Assembly (NCBI GenBank): GCA_016292255.1
Contig: JAEEZZ010000096.1
Location: forward strand, 1-37,826
Length of the DNA: 37,826 nt
Source: Oscillospiraceae bacterium
Lineage (GTDB): Bacteria; Bacillota; Clostridia; Oscillospirales; Oscillospiraceae
Direction: 5' to 3'
Notes under the pieces: generated by a model
What the model saw: the letters and a program-made list of their open reading frames with translations, nothing else
Databases searched by the model: none
What the model was told of the DNA's origin: nothing
Made by a program: the position numbers and the translations under genes
In this document: one piece after another, positions 30,559-37,826 of the stretch
Numbering within the stretch: the stretch's first letter is position 1
How the letters are laid out: each line of letters starts with the position of its first letter

Positions 30559-31080
30559 TTATCTCCGGATAAAGCGGAAAATCAGCGAGGTGATCCGCGC
30601 AGGGCTTTCCCGCTTCTCCTTGTTGATCCATTTATGAACCATCTCATAGACCCCGTGGAGGATAAAGCAGGAAAAATACTCGTACTCCTCCTCGGTCATA
30701 TCCGCTTTCAGCTCCAAGCCCATGCGGCGGATGGGCTCCAGGGTGAACAGCTTTTCGGGAAACTGCGGGTCCACGTTGGAGTTCAGCAGCAGCCGGACAA
30801 ACTCGATATCCTGCTCCAGATAGCACATGACCTGCACCACCAGCTCTTCACTGGGATCCGTCTGGGAAACGAACACGGTCTCAACGCTGTGGAACAGATC
30901 GTTCTCCATCTCGGCCAGCAGATCGAACTGACTTCCGTAGTATTTATAGAAGGTGGAACGGTTGATGCCGGCCTTCTGGCACAGCTCGCGAATGGAGATC
31001 TGATAGATGCTTTGGGTCTGCAGCATTTCGGTCAGACTGTTTTTCAGCAGCTTTTTGGTGAGTGCAATTCTCTGATTCAT
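30559..31080 (-). CDS. TetR/AcrR family transcriptional regulator
   Basis: A 173-residue regulator. The N-terminal helix-turn-helix is clear: ISIRELCQKAGINRSTFYKYYGSQFDLL at about residues 28-56. The C-terminal part is a helical ligand-binding and dimer domain of the kind in clostridial TetR proteins next to MMPL exporters. GGAG lies seven bases upstream of the ATG at 31080. It is divergent from the MMPL gene, and the palindrome at 31129-31175 is the likely operator. A long frame that extends far upstream on this strand is an antisense shadow of the MMPL gene. Confidence 0.9.
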   Translation of the reverse strand: MNQRIALTKKLLKNSLTEMLQTQSIYQISIRELCQKAGINRSTFYKYYGSQFDLLAEMENDLFHSVETVFVSQTDPSEELVVQVMCYLEQDIEFVRLLLNSNVDPQFPEKLFTLEPIRRMGLELKADMTEEEYEYFSCFILHGVYEMVHKWINKEKRESPARITSLIFRFIRR

Positions 31081-31128
31081 AACGACGCTCCAAAAAATCT
31101 TCACAAAATCAACACATTTCTCCCCGAT

Positions 31129-31175
31129 GTTGGATTTACAACCAAACAGAAAAATCTGTTGGTTGTAAATCCAAC
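31129..31175. promoter_or_regulatory. Long palindromic operator for the TetR regulator
   Basis: GTTGGATTTACAACCAA (31129-31145) and its exact reverse complement (31159-31175), 13-base spacer with a further CAGA/TCTG pair. The right arm contains the -35 hexamer of the MMPL promoter. Confidence 0.85.
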
Positions 31176-31191
31176 ACGTGTTTATTATACT
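31163..31191 (+). promoter_or_regulatory. Promoter of the MMPL exporter gene
   Basis: TTGTAA (31163-31168), 17-bp spacer, TATACT (31186-31191). It overlaps the operator, so a bound TetR dimer would block it. Confidence 0.72.
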
Positions 31192-31248
31192 AAACTGGAA
31201 GAGCTCTGTCAAGACAGGAAACAATATGCCGCAGAGAGGAGTGGAACT

Positions 31249-33954
31249 ATGCTGAAAAAGGCGTCGTCTTTTATCGTGGAAAAACGCGTTGCCATCCTGA
31301 TCCTCATGCTGATCCTTGCCCTGGCCGGCGCCATCTGCTCGCGCTTCGTCACCATCAACGAGGATCTGACCAAGTATCTTCCGGACGACTCCAGAATGAA
31401 GGTCGGCATGGACGTGATGAACGACAATTTCCCGGCCATCGAGCTGCCGAATACCATGCGCGTCATGATCGACGACCTGTCTGACGCGGAAAAGGCGGCG
31501 ATCCCGGCGCAGCTGGCCGCCATTGCCAACGTGGAAAGCGTGGAATACGAGCCTGTCAGCCAGGAATACAACCGGGACAACCACACCCTGTATGTGATCC
31601 ATATGTCCTGCGCCTACGGCAGCGCGGGGGAAGGGGAGCTCGAGGCGGCTCTGGCGTCCCGGTTCTCTGACCGGCAGATCGTCTGGCACAACGACGCCAC
31701 CAGTATGCCCACCATTCCGGTGATCGTCTACGTCATCGTGCTGCTCATTCTGCTGGCGATCCTGTTTACCATGTGCGGCTCCTGGCTGGAGCCTGTGCTG
31801 TTCCTGGCGGCGATCGGCTGCGCTGTGCTGATCAATCTGGGAACGAATCTGATCCTGGGCAGCGTGTCCAATATGACCCACTCCATCGCCGCGATCCTGC
31901 AGCTGGTTTTGTCTATGGACTACTCCATCATTCTGATGAACCACTACCGGCAGGAGCGGGAGAAGGAGCCGGATAAGCTCCTGGCGATGAAGCAGGCCTG
32001 GGTGAACGCCTTCCCGTCCGTCTCCTCCAGCGCCCTCACCACGGTTGCGGGGCTGCTGATGCTGCTCTTTATGAGCTTCAAGATCGGCGCGGACATCGGG
32101 ATCGTCATGGCCAAGGGCGTGTTCCTCAGCATGGTTTGCGTGCTGACGGTGCTGCCCGCCCTCATTTTGCTCTTTGACCGGCAGCTGCTGAAAACCGCCA
32201 AAAAGGAACTGCATATCCCCACGCGCTGGGCGGCGCGGTTCAGCTTCAAGGCGCGCTACGCAGTGGCGGGCGTCTTTCTCCTGCTGTTTGTCGGCTTCTA
32301 TTTTCTCCAGACCCAGACCGGGATCGCCTATTCCCTGGTCCGGGACGATCCCGTGGCCGATATCTTCCCCAAGCGGAATCCGATCGTTCTGGTGTATGAG
32401 AACCGGGACGAGGAACAGATCCGGGCGCTGTCCGACCGGCTGGAGGCGGACAGCGGCGTCTGCTCCGTAACAAGCTACAGCCGGACGCTGGGCAAGGCCT
32501 GCACCGCCGAGGAGCTGGCGGCCATGTTCGGGGAGATGGGCGGCAGTATGGATCTGAACCCCGCCCTGCTGCGGCTGCTGTACTACCGGCATTACACCGG
32601 CGGAGAAACCGGGAGGATGACCGCAGGGGCGTTTTTGTCCTTCCTGTCCGATCATGTGCTGAGCGACGAGAGCTTTGCGGCCTTCCTCGACGACGATATG
32701 CGGGAGAAGGCAAGCCTGCTCAGGCTGTTTGCGGATCCGGAGGCGCTGCAGAGGCAAATGAAGGCGCAGGAGCTGGCCGCGCTTTGCGCCGAGTTCGCCG
32801 ATTGGATGGACGCCTCCGCCCTGGACAGCGTGTTCCTGCTTTACAGCGCCCAAAACGGAGGGAAAAACACCATGTCGGCGGCGGAGCTTGTGGATTTCAT
32901 CCTTTCCGACCCGCTGATGCAAAGCTATCTGAGCAGCATTTCCCCTGAGCAGGCCAAGACTCTGTCCGCTGCGAAGGGCATGATGGACGCGGTGATCGGC
33001 GGCCAGGCGTACTCCGCGGAGGAAATGCAAAAACTCCTGGGCGGAATGAGTGATCGGCTTGACAAATCCGCTGTGGAAATGCTATATTTGTACAAAGAAA
33101 GCATCGAAGGGTATGACCCTGCCTGGACGATGACCCCCGAGGCCCTGTTCCGGGAGCTGACGGAGCAGGTCGTGAACGATCCTCGCTTTTCTCCCTGGAT
33201 CAATGCCGAGCTGCGTATGAAGCTGCAGCTGGGGCAGTCGGTGCTGGAGGCCGGAAAGGCGCAGCTGGTTTCCCAACGGTATTCCCGCATGGTGTTCACC
33301 ACCACCTATCCGGAGGAGAGCGCCGCTACCACCGCGTTTTTGCAGAATCTGGAGGCGGAGCTGGATCGGATCCCGGAAGGGGAGAGCTACCTCATCGGCA
33401 ACGCGGTCATGGCCTACGAAATGCAGCAGATCTTTGACGGCGAGCTGTTGTTGATCACGCTGCTGACGGCGTTCGCCATTTTCCTGATCGTCGCGTTGAC
33501 CTTCCGTTCGCTCTTTGTGCCGGGGCTGCTGGTGCTGCTGGTGCAGTGCGGCGTCTATATCACCGTGACCGTCACCGGGATCATGAGCGGCAGTATGTAC
33601 TACATGGCGCTGCTGATGGTGGAGTGCATTCTGATGGGCGCGACCATCGACTACGGGATCCTGTTCACCAACTATTACCGGGAGCACCGCCGGACGGCGG
33701 GGATCCGGGAAGCGCTGGAACGGGCGTACGAGGGATCCGTGCATACTATTCTGACCTCCGGCCTGATCCTGGTGCTGATCACAGCTGCCGTGGGCAGGCT
33801 GTTCGAGGACGAAACGGTGACGGAGATTATCCGGACGCTTTCCATCGGATCTCTCAGCGTGATCCTGCTGATCCTGTTTATCCTGCCCGGCACCCTGGCC
33901 GCCTGCGATAAGCTGGTCACAAGAAAAAAGGACAGAAGCGAGACCGAAACCTGA
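31249..33954 (+). CDS. MMPL/RND superfamily exporter
   Basis: A 901-residue transporter with the duplicated MMPL layout: an N-terminal membrane segment, a large extracytoplasmic loop, then five or more segments (about residues 165-335), and the same order again in the second half (loop about 360-720, segments about 725-890). Conserved blocks include LSMDYSIILMNHYRQE and SSSALTTVAGLLML in the first half, and ATIDYGILFTNYYREHR in the second. MMPL proteins export lipids or hydrophobic compounds with proton motive force. The start at 31249 has GAGGAG seven bases upstream; the much longer frame from 30223 is antisense to other genes. Control is by the divergent TetR regulator. Substrate unknown. 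Confidence 0.93.
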   Translation: MLKKASSFIVEKRVAILILMLILALAGAICSRFVTINEDLTKYLPDDSRMKVGMDVMNDNFPAIELPNTMRVMIDDLSDAEKAAIPAQLAAIANVESVEYEPVSQEYNRDNHTLYVIHMSCAYGSAGEGELEAALASRFSDRQIVWHNDATSMPTIPVIVYVIVLLILLAILFTMCGSWLEPVLFLAAIGCAVLINLGTNLILGSVSNMTHSIAAILQLVLSMDYSIILMNHYRQEREKEPDKLLAMKQAWVNAFPSVSSSALTTVAGLLMLLFMSFKIGADIGIVMAKGVFLSMVCVLTVLPALILLFDRQLLKTAKKELHIPTRWAARFSFKARYAVAGVFLLLFVGFYFLQTQTGIAYSLVRDDPVADIFPKRNPIVLVYENRDEEQIRALSDRLEADSGVCSVTSYSRTLGKACTAEELAAMFGEMGGSMDLNPALLRLLYYRHYTGGETGRMTAGAFLSFLSDHVLSDESFAAFLDDDMREKASLLRLFADPEALQRQMKAQELAALCAEFADWMDASALDSVFLLYSAQNGGKNTMSAAELVDFILSDPLMQSYLSSISPEQAKTLSAAKGMMDAVIGGQAYSAEEMQKLLGGMSDRLDKSAVEMLYLYKESIEGYDPAWTMTPEALFRELTEQVVNDPRFSPWINAELRMKLQLGQSVLEAGKAQLVSQRYSRMVFTTTYPEESAATTAFLQNLEAELDRIPEGESYLIGNAVMAYEMQQIFDGELLLITLLTAFAIFLIVALTFRSLFVPGLLVLLVQCGVYITVTVTGIMSGSMYYMALLMVECILMGATIDYGILFTNYYREHRRTAGIREALERAYEGSVHTILTSGLILVLITAAVGRLFEDETVTEIIRTLSIGSLSVILLILFILPGTLAACDKLVTRKKDRSETET

Positions 33955-34038
33955 CCGTGCCCGGCGCCGTCCGGGCAGTCAACACGGCCGTTTTGCCGAC
34001 CGGATATGCCCGCCCGGGCGAGAGAGGAGCATTGGGCA

Positions 34039-35208
34039 ATGGAAAGCGGTTTTTTCCTCTTTTACACAGAGGCGAACATCGTCTGCATCCTGCTGTTCGG
34101 CATCCTGCTGCTCAACGACCACATCAGCATGAACAAGCAGGAAAAGCAAATCGTCTTTGACCGTGCGCTGATTGTGCACATCCTGTACTTTATTTCGGAT
34201 ATCTTTTGGGCGGGCGTGCTGTCCAACATACTGCCGCGGACGCGTTTTTCCGTCGCGTTTCTGAACTTTACCAATTTCGTGCTGCTCTCGGCCATCGCCT
34301 ATGAGTGGGCGCTGTTCGCCGCGGTCTCGGAGCGGCTGACGTTCTACAGCTCCAAGCGCGGGCGCATCCAGTTCCGGATCCCCTTTCTTGTCATGCCCAT
34401 CCTCATGGCCGTCGCCTATGTGGTGGCGCCCGCGTTCTGGGTCAACGAAAAGGGCGATCTGAACGTCCTGTATTATCCGCTGATGCTGGTCGCGCCGCTG
34501 ACCTACGTTTTTATCTCCTGCTTCCTGTCCCTGCGTAGGGCGAAGCAAACGGAGGATCCGGAGGAGCGCAGGCATTTCCGGGTGATCGGCCTGTATCCGC
34601 TGTCGGTGGTGTTTTTCGGCGTCATCCAGCTTTCCTTCATCAACGCGCCCCTGTTCTGCTTCGGCTGCACCATCATGATGCTGTTCTTCTACATCCGCGC
34701 GATGAACGACCGGATCTCCCTGGATCCGCTGACCAAGATCAACAATCGCGTCCAGCTGCTCCGCTACGCTGCCCAGGAGGGCTCTCACCGCCGTGAGAAT
34801 CTGAAGGCCTTCGTCATCATGGCGGACGCCAACGATTTCAAGAGCATCAACGACAACTACGGCCACGCCGAGGGCGACCGGGCGCTGGTGATGATCGCGG
34901 ACTCCCTGCGCTCCTGCGTCGCTGCCTTGGGCTCCTCCTATTGCCTGTGCCGCTACGGCGGAGACGAGTTTGCCATCGTTGTCCACGCCGAGCGGGCCGC
35001 GAACGTGGATCGCCTGCTGGACAGCATCCGTTCCACCCTGGCGGAGGCCTGCACCACGGAGCGGATCCCCTATGAGCTCAGCATTTCCGTGGGATACGAC
35101 GAGTGGGACGAGGGGGTGGAGAGCTTCCATGACAGCCTGAAGCGTGCCGACGCCAAGCTCTACGAGGAGAAAAAATCCAGGAAAGCCGGAGCTGCGTCCG
35201 CGCAGTGA
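34039..35208 (+). CDS. Membrane-bound diguanylate cyclase (GGDEF)
   Basis: A 389-residue protein. Residues 1-230 have about seven hydrophobic segments, with no named sensor domain that I recognise. Residues about 232-385 are a GGDEF domain: DPLTKINNR near its start, DANDFKSINDNYGHAEGD near 275, and RYGGDEFAIV near 315, with the GGDEF motif intact. There is no RxxD inhibitory site five residues before the motif. It should make cyclic di-GMP, in answer to a membrane signal. The ATG at 34039 has GAGGAG about ten bases upstream. It follows the MMPL gene by 84 bp on the same strand and may be transcribed from the same promoter. Confidence 0.9.
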   Translation: MESGFFLFYTEANIVCILLFGILLLNDHISMNKQEKQIVFDRALIVHILYFISDIFWAGVLSNILPRTRFSVAFLNFTNFVLLSAIAYEWALFAAVSERLTFYSSKRGRIQFRIPFLVMPILMAVAYVVAPAFWVNEKGDLNVLYYPLMLVAPLTYVFISCFLSLRRAKQTEDPEERRHFRVIGLYPLSVVFFGVIQLSFINAPLFCFGCTIMMLFFYIRAMNDRISLDPLTKINNRVQLLRYAAQEGSHRRENLKAFVIMADANDFKSINDNYGHAEGDRALVMIADSLRSCVAALGSSYCLCRYGGDEFAIVVHAERAANVDRLLDSIRSTLAEACTTERIPYELSISVGYDEWDEGVESFHDSLKRADAKLYEEKKSRKAGAASAQ

Positions 35209-35226
35209 GCCCGGGATCCGAATCAA

Positions 35227-35263
35227 CGGGGAGCCCCGCCGCATGGCCGGGGCTCCCCGCTTT
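35227..35263. terminator. Bidirectional terminator between convergent genes
   Basis: A 12-bp GC-rich stem (CGGGGAGCCCCG at 35227-35238, CGGGGCTCCCCG at 35248-35259), loop of nine bases, then CTTTGT. It lies between the diguanylate cyclase gene and the convergent acetyltransferase gene. Confidence 0.72.
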
Positions 35264-35274
35264 GTATGCTGTTT

Positions 35275-36012
35275 TCAGGACTCCGAGATCCACCGGAAGC
35301 GGGGCAGGGTCTTGCCGTCCTGCTCCACGGTTTCGTTCCACATTTCCACGGGCCGCACCCACAGGCCGCCGTCGTCGTAGCACTTCCGGTAGACCACCAG
35401 GGGCGCTTCCGTCTCCGAGTGGCGGGCAATGCCGATCACCTGGTATTCCCGGCCCTTGAAGTGGCGATACCGGCCAGGAAGAACGGCCTTTTCCGCCTCC
35501 GCAAGGGCCAGCTGCGCCCATTCGGAACGCTGGATAACGTAATAGGTCAGATCCCGCTCCGCCCCCAGGTAGCTCAGCTCTTTTTCGGAAAAGTGGTGGT
35601 AGCACATCCCACACTTCTCCATGATCCGCCGGGAGGCGTCGTTGCCGGTGAAGAAGGAGGCGTAGACCCTTTGCAGGCCCCGCTCCTCGAAGCACCAGCT
35701 CAGGAAGCGGCGGACGGCCTCGGTGCCGTAGCCCTTGCCCCAGTGGGAAGAGCCGATGCCGTAGCCGATCTCGCAGGCCCCGTCCTTTTCGTCAAAGTAC
35801 AGGATGATCCCGATCAGCCCCCCGGTCTGCTTCAAGCGGATGGCAAAAAGGCTCTCGTTGGAAAGATACCGGGAAAAGTCAAAGTCCTCCAGCCGCTCCG
35901 CGTAGGTGCAGACAAAGGTCTCCAGCACCTTTTTGTCGTGGGAGATATTCTCAAAATAGTCCGCCCGGTCGCTCTCCCGCAGCCGGTCAATGATCAATCG
36001 TTCGCTTTGCAT
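35275..36012 (-). CDS. GNAT acetyltransferase fused to a DUF1653 domain
   Basis: A 245-residue two-domain protein. Residues 1-165 are a RimJ/RimL-type GNAT acetyltransferase; the acetyl-CoA loop is at SSHWGKGYGTEA near 88-99, followed by a YASFFTGNDASRRIMEKCGM segment. Residues about 180-240 are a DUF1653 domain (GRYRHFKGREYQVIGIARHSE, then a MWNETV segment). DUF1653 usually stands alone or next to other small enzymes; its function is unknown. The ATG at 36012 has AGAGGAAA about nine bases upstream. Substrate cannot be told; N-terminal amines of proteins or small molecules are both possible. Confidence 0.85.
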   Translation of the reverse strand: MQSERLIIDRLRESDRADYFENISHDKKVLETFVCTYAERLEDFDFSRYLSNESLFAIRLKQTGGLIGIILYFDEKDGACEIGYGIGSSHWGKGYGTEAVRRFLSWCFEERGLQRVYASFFTGNDASRRIMEKCGMCYHHFSEKELSYLGAERDLTYYVIQRSEWAQLALAEAEKAVLPGRYRHFKGREYQVIGIARHSETEAPLVVYRKCYDDGGLWVRPVEMWNETVEQDGKTLPRFRWISES

Positions 36013-36121
36013 GGCGTTGTTTCCTCTCTTGTATCAATTCAGCGGCTTTAACGAAGATACACCGTGCCGTTGACCGTTTCTTTGCGTGTATTATACCGGA
36101 AAACCCGCTGTTTTTCAAGGC

Positions 36122-36150
36122 TTGTATTTCGCCCTTCTTACCTCTATACT
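36122..36150 (+). promoter_or_regulatory. Promoter for the gene at 36232
   Basis: TTGTAT (36122-36127), 17-bp spacer, TATACT (36145-36150). The 80-bp leader after it can code a short peptide frame that ends at the start of the gene (last residues IERLEEET), but it has no ATG. Confidence 0.65.
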
Positions 36151-36231
36151 AAAGACACTTCTGTATGACTTGACAGAACAATACGCCAGCTTGATCGAAC
36201 GACAGATCGAGCGTTTGGAGGAAGAAACGTG

Positions 36232-36774
36232 ATGCAGAAAACGACGTTTTACCATGGCAGCGTCATCGGCGGGCTGGATACCATTCTGGCAAATTCAAAG
36301 TCCCACGCTGACGGGAGCAGCGTGGCCTACTTTACCACGGATCGGGTCTACGCCCTGGTCTGCTGCCGGAGCAGGCAGGAAAACTTCGTCACCATGGGGC
36401 CGAGAGACGGGGTTCAGCACTATTTTGAACGCTTCCCGGATCAGCTAAAGGTTCTGTACGATGGAAAGGAAGGCTTCCTCTACCGGCCCATTTCTCCCAC
36501 GGATCTGAAAAATACCAAGGGCCACACCTGGGAGAGCCCCGTGGACGTGCCTGTGGTGCTGGCGGAGCATATCCCGAACGTCTATCCGGAAATTCTCCGG
36601 GAGGAGGCTGCCGGAAATGTGATCGTCCACCGCTACGCCGAGATCGACCCCGCCGAGCAAAAGATGCACGCAAACTATATCCGGGATCATCTGGACGATC
36701 CGGATTCTGCCGAGTACCGAGCGTTTCTGAACCGGCACTTTTCCCACTTGTGGGACGCGAAAACGACGGAATAA
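36232..36774 (+). CDS. Protein of unknown function (YHGS-type N terminus)
   Basis: A 180-residue soluble protein. It begins MQKTTFYHGSVIGGLDTI and has AYFTTDRVYALVCC near residue 40. A YHGS start followed by a TTDR-x-YAL block is reminiscent of small ADP-ribosyltransferase-like proteins (DUF3990-type), but the rest gives no clear match, so I do not assign that function. The ATG at 36232 is taken as the start, with GGAGG ten bases upstream; a GTG at 36229 is the alternative. The next gene follows after 58 bp on the same strand. Confidence 0.7.
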   Translation: MQKTTFYHGSVIGGLDTILANSKSHADGSSVAYFTTDRVYALVCCRSRQENFVTMGPRDGVQHYFERFPDQLKVLYDGKEGFLYRPISPTDLKNTKGHTWESPVDVPVVLAEHIPNVYPEILREEAAGNVIVHRYAEIDPAEQKMHANYIRDHLDDPDSAEYRAFLNRHFSHLWDAKTTE

Positions 36775-36832
36775 TACGGAAAAAGAGATGGACGCAAAGC
36801 AGTAAATAACTCAAAAACCGGAGGACACGATT

Positions 36833-37678
36833 ATGGAAATCAGTGCGTTGAAGCTGAAGGACCTGCAGCCCTCGCAGTTTTATATTTCTGAAAAGAAGCT
36901 GCGGGATATTGAAGGCTGGCTGGACCCGGCAGATCTCTCCTGCTTCGAGCCGATCCCGGTCAAGCTGTTGGACGGAAGACCGGTTATGACGGACGGACAT
37001 ACCAGAGCTGTTGCCGCGCTGCGGGCCGGGTTGGAAGCGGTTCCCCTGGTCTGGGATACGGACGAGCTGTCTTGGGATATGTACCGTGCCTGCGTCGCAG
37101 CCTGCCGGGAACAGGCGATCACCTTGCCCTGCCAGCTGCTGTCACGGATCATCCCGGAGGAGGAATACCGGGAAAAATGGGACAAATGGTGCGACCGTAT
37201 GCAGGCGGAGATCGAACGAAACAGGATCGTTGTCAAGCCGTATACCGAAGAAGCCATCCCGGACGTTCTGGCATTTGAAAAGGAACTCCGGTCGGAAGAA
37301 GACTTCTGGGGCTGGGAGATCGACGCGGCGTATATCAATCGTGTTACGGACAGCTTCCGCGACAAGCGGTTTTCCAACTCGATTTCTTTGCTGGCCTATC
37401 AAAACGAGCGGGTGATCGGCCGAATTGACGCTGTTTTGATCCCTTCCCATTTTGACGGTTCTATCAAAGCTTACTTGGATTGGATTTGTGTGTTAAAAAG
37501 CTGCCGTCATAAGGGCGCGGCACAAAAGCTGCTTTCCACCCTGCGGGAGAACCTAAAGGCGCAGCAGGTTGACACATTGATTGCTCTGACTGCCAGCAAT
37601 GAGGAAGCACAAAGGTTTTATCAAGCTGTCCCCGATTCCGTCATGCGAGATATCGGAATTTGGATCGACATCAAATGA
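36833..37678 (+). CDS. ParB-like domain fused to a GNAT acetyltransferase
   Basis: A 281-residue fusion. Residues 1-75 resemble the ParB/sulfiredoxin-like fold: LKLKDLQPSQFYISEKKL start, then PIPVKLLDGRPVMTDGHTRAVAA with DGHTR at 54-58, the phosphate-binding-type motif of that fold. Residues about 133-281 are a GNAT domain with a KPYTEEAIPDVLAFEKEL start, LDWICVLKSCRHKGAAQKLL near 222-241 (the acetyl-CoA loop) and ASNEEAQRFYQ near 258. GGAGG lies about ten bases upstream of the ATG. ParB-like folds can bind CTP or act as small kinases; the combined function is unknown. The coding region is complete and ends ten bases before the insertion sequence. Confidence 0.8.
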   Translation: MEISALKLKDLQPSQFYISEKKLRDIEGWLDPADLSCFEPIPVKLLDGRPVMTDGHTRAVAALRAGLEAVPLVWDTDELSWDMYRACVAACREQAITLPCQLLSRIIPEEEYREKWDKWCDRMQAEIERNRIVVKPYTEEAIPDVLAFEKELRSEEDFWGWEIDAAYINRVTDSFRDKRFSNSISLLAYQNERVIGRIDAVLIPSHFDGSIKAYLDWICVLKSCRHKGAAQKLLSTLRENLKAQQVDTLIALTASNEEAQRFYQAVPDSVMRDIGIWIDIK

Positions 37679-37719
37679 GAGGAAAAAGGGGCTGTGAAAA
37701 AAGTCCCAAGACAAACAAA

Positions 37720-37753
37720 TGGCTCCCAGGCTCAAAAAAGGGCTTGGGAGTCA
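37720..37753 (+). terminator. Hairpin just inside the insertion sequence end
   Basis: A stem of about 13 bp with G-U pairs (37720-37732 with 37741-37753), loop of A and G residues, followed by TTCGTTT. It would stop read-through from the chromosome into the transposase gene and end the transcript of the gene at 36833. Confidence 0.6.
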
Positions 37754-37781
37754 TTCGTTTATGTGGTACAATTTAACTGTC

Positions 37782-37826
37782 ATGAAAAACCTTACCACTG
37801 ACAGATATTATAATCCAAAACAAACA
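37782..37826 (+). CDS. Transposase N terminus (partial)
   Basis: The frame ATG AAA AAC... reads MKNLTTDRYYNPKQT and is open to the edge of the window. A YYNPKQ-type start is compatible with IS1182-family transposases. Only 15 residues are present, so this is a context-based call. Confidence 0.45.
   Translation, partial: MKNLTTDRYYNPKQT

Larger units (their letters stand above)
37688..37826 (+). mobile_element. Left end of an insertion sequence (IS1182-like), cut by the window edge
   Basis: The sequence starting GGGGCTGTGAAAAAAGTCCC at 37688 looks like the terminal inverted repeat of IS1182-type elements. It is followed by a hairpin, a short promoter-like region and the start of a coding frame. 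The other end is outside the window, so the assignment rests on the end sequence and the first codons. Confidence 0.5.

Noticed and set aside
30223..31248. N-terminal extension of the MMPL frame
   Set aside because: It is antisense to the radical SAM and TetR genes and precedes the promoter and ribosome binding site of the exporter.
30559..33030. An 823-codon minus-strand frame
   Set aside because: Only its last 173 codons (TetR) are real; the rest is antisense to the MMPL gene and crosses the operator.

Overview
The window looks like the chromosome of a GC-rich gut Bacillota, most likely a relative of Oscillospiraceae/Oscillospirales. This is inferred from strong AGGAGG ribosome binding sites, TATAAT-type promoters, an SLH-anchored surface protein, a reverse-type rubrerythrin, a YedE/TusA-like pair and DUF6809-type small genes. 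No 16S or other marker gene is present, so the lineage is a guess.

Left chromosomal block (1-12.4 kb): the end of an FtsX-type ABC permease with its ATPase; a YedE-type sulfur/selenium transporter with a TusA-like carrier; a small lipoprotein; a TIGR04255 protein; a duplicated membrane protein; a secreted SGNH-hydrolase/SLH surface protein; a GlsB/YeaQ-type membrane protein; an orphan membrane protein; a rubredoxin-rubrerythrin; and an Lsa-like ABC-F protein. Gaps between these genes carry small hairpins that begin with GTAG, like REP elements, and two of them lie next to heptamer tandem repeats.

Integrated island (12,445-28,077): it sits in the 3' part of a tRNA-Thr(CGU) gene and is bounded by perfect 46-bp direct repeats (attL 12445-12490, attR 28032-28077). 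A tyrosine integrase lies next to the intact tRNA. Paired TTTGGGTCA repeats 12 bp apart lie near both ends in opposite orientation, as expected for integrase arm sites. The cargo from about 16.9 kb is AT-rich and almost all defence-like: AbiH, a type III restriction-modification pair (Mod, Res), a Cap4/DUF4297-like nuclease candidate overlapping an SMC-like ATPase, an OLD-like ATPase-TOPRIM protein and a HicAB toxin-antitoxin pair with a clear promoter and operator. AbiH, Mod, Res, nuclease and SMC are tightly spaced and probably form one operon. The nuclease-SMC pair is the best candidate for an under-described anti-phage system (Lamassu-like or ABC-3C-like).

Right chromosomal block (28.1-37.8 kb): a dicarboxylate/amino acid:cation symporter; an SPL-family radical SAM protein; a TetR regulator divergent from an MMPL/RND exporter across a long palindromic operator; a membrane diguanylate cyclase; a GNAT-DUF1653 fusion; an unknown protein; a ParB-like/GNAT fusion; and, at the edge, the start of an insertion sequence (IS1182-like by its end and first codons).
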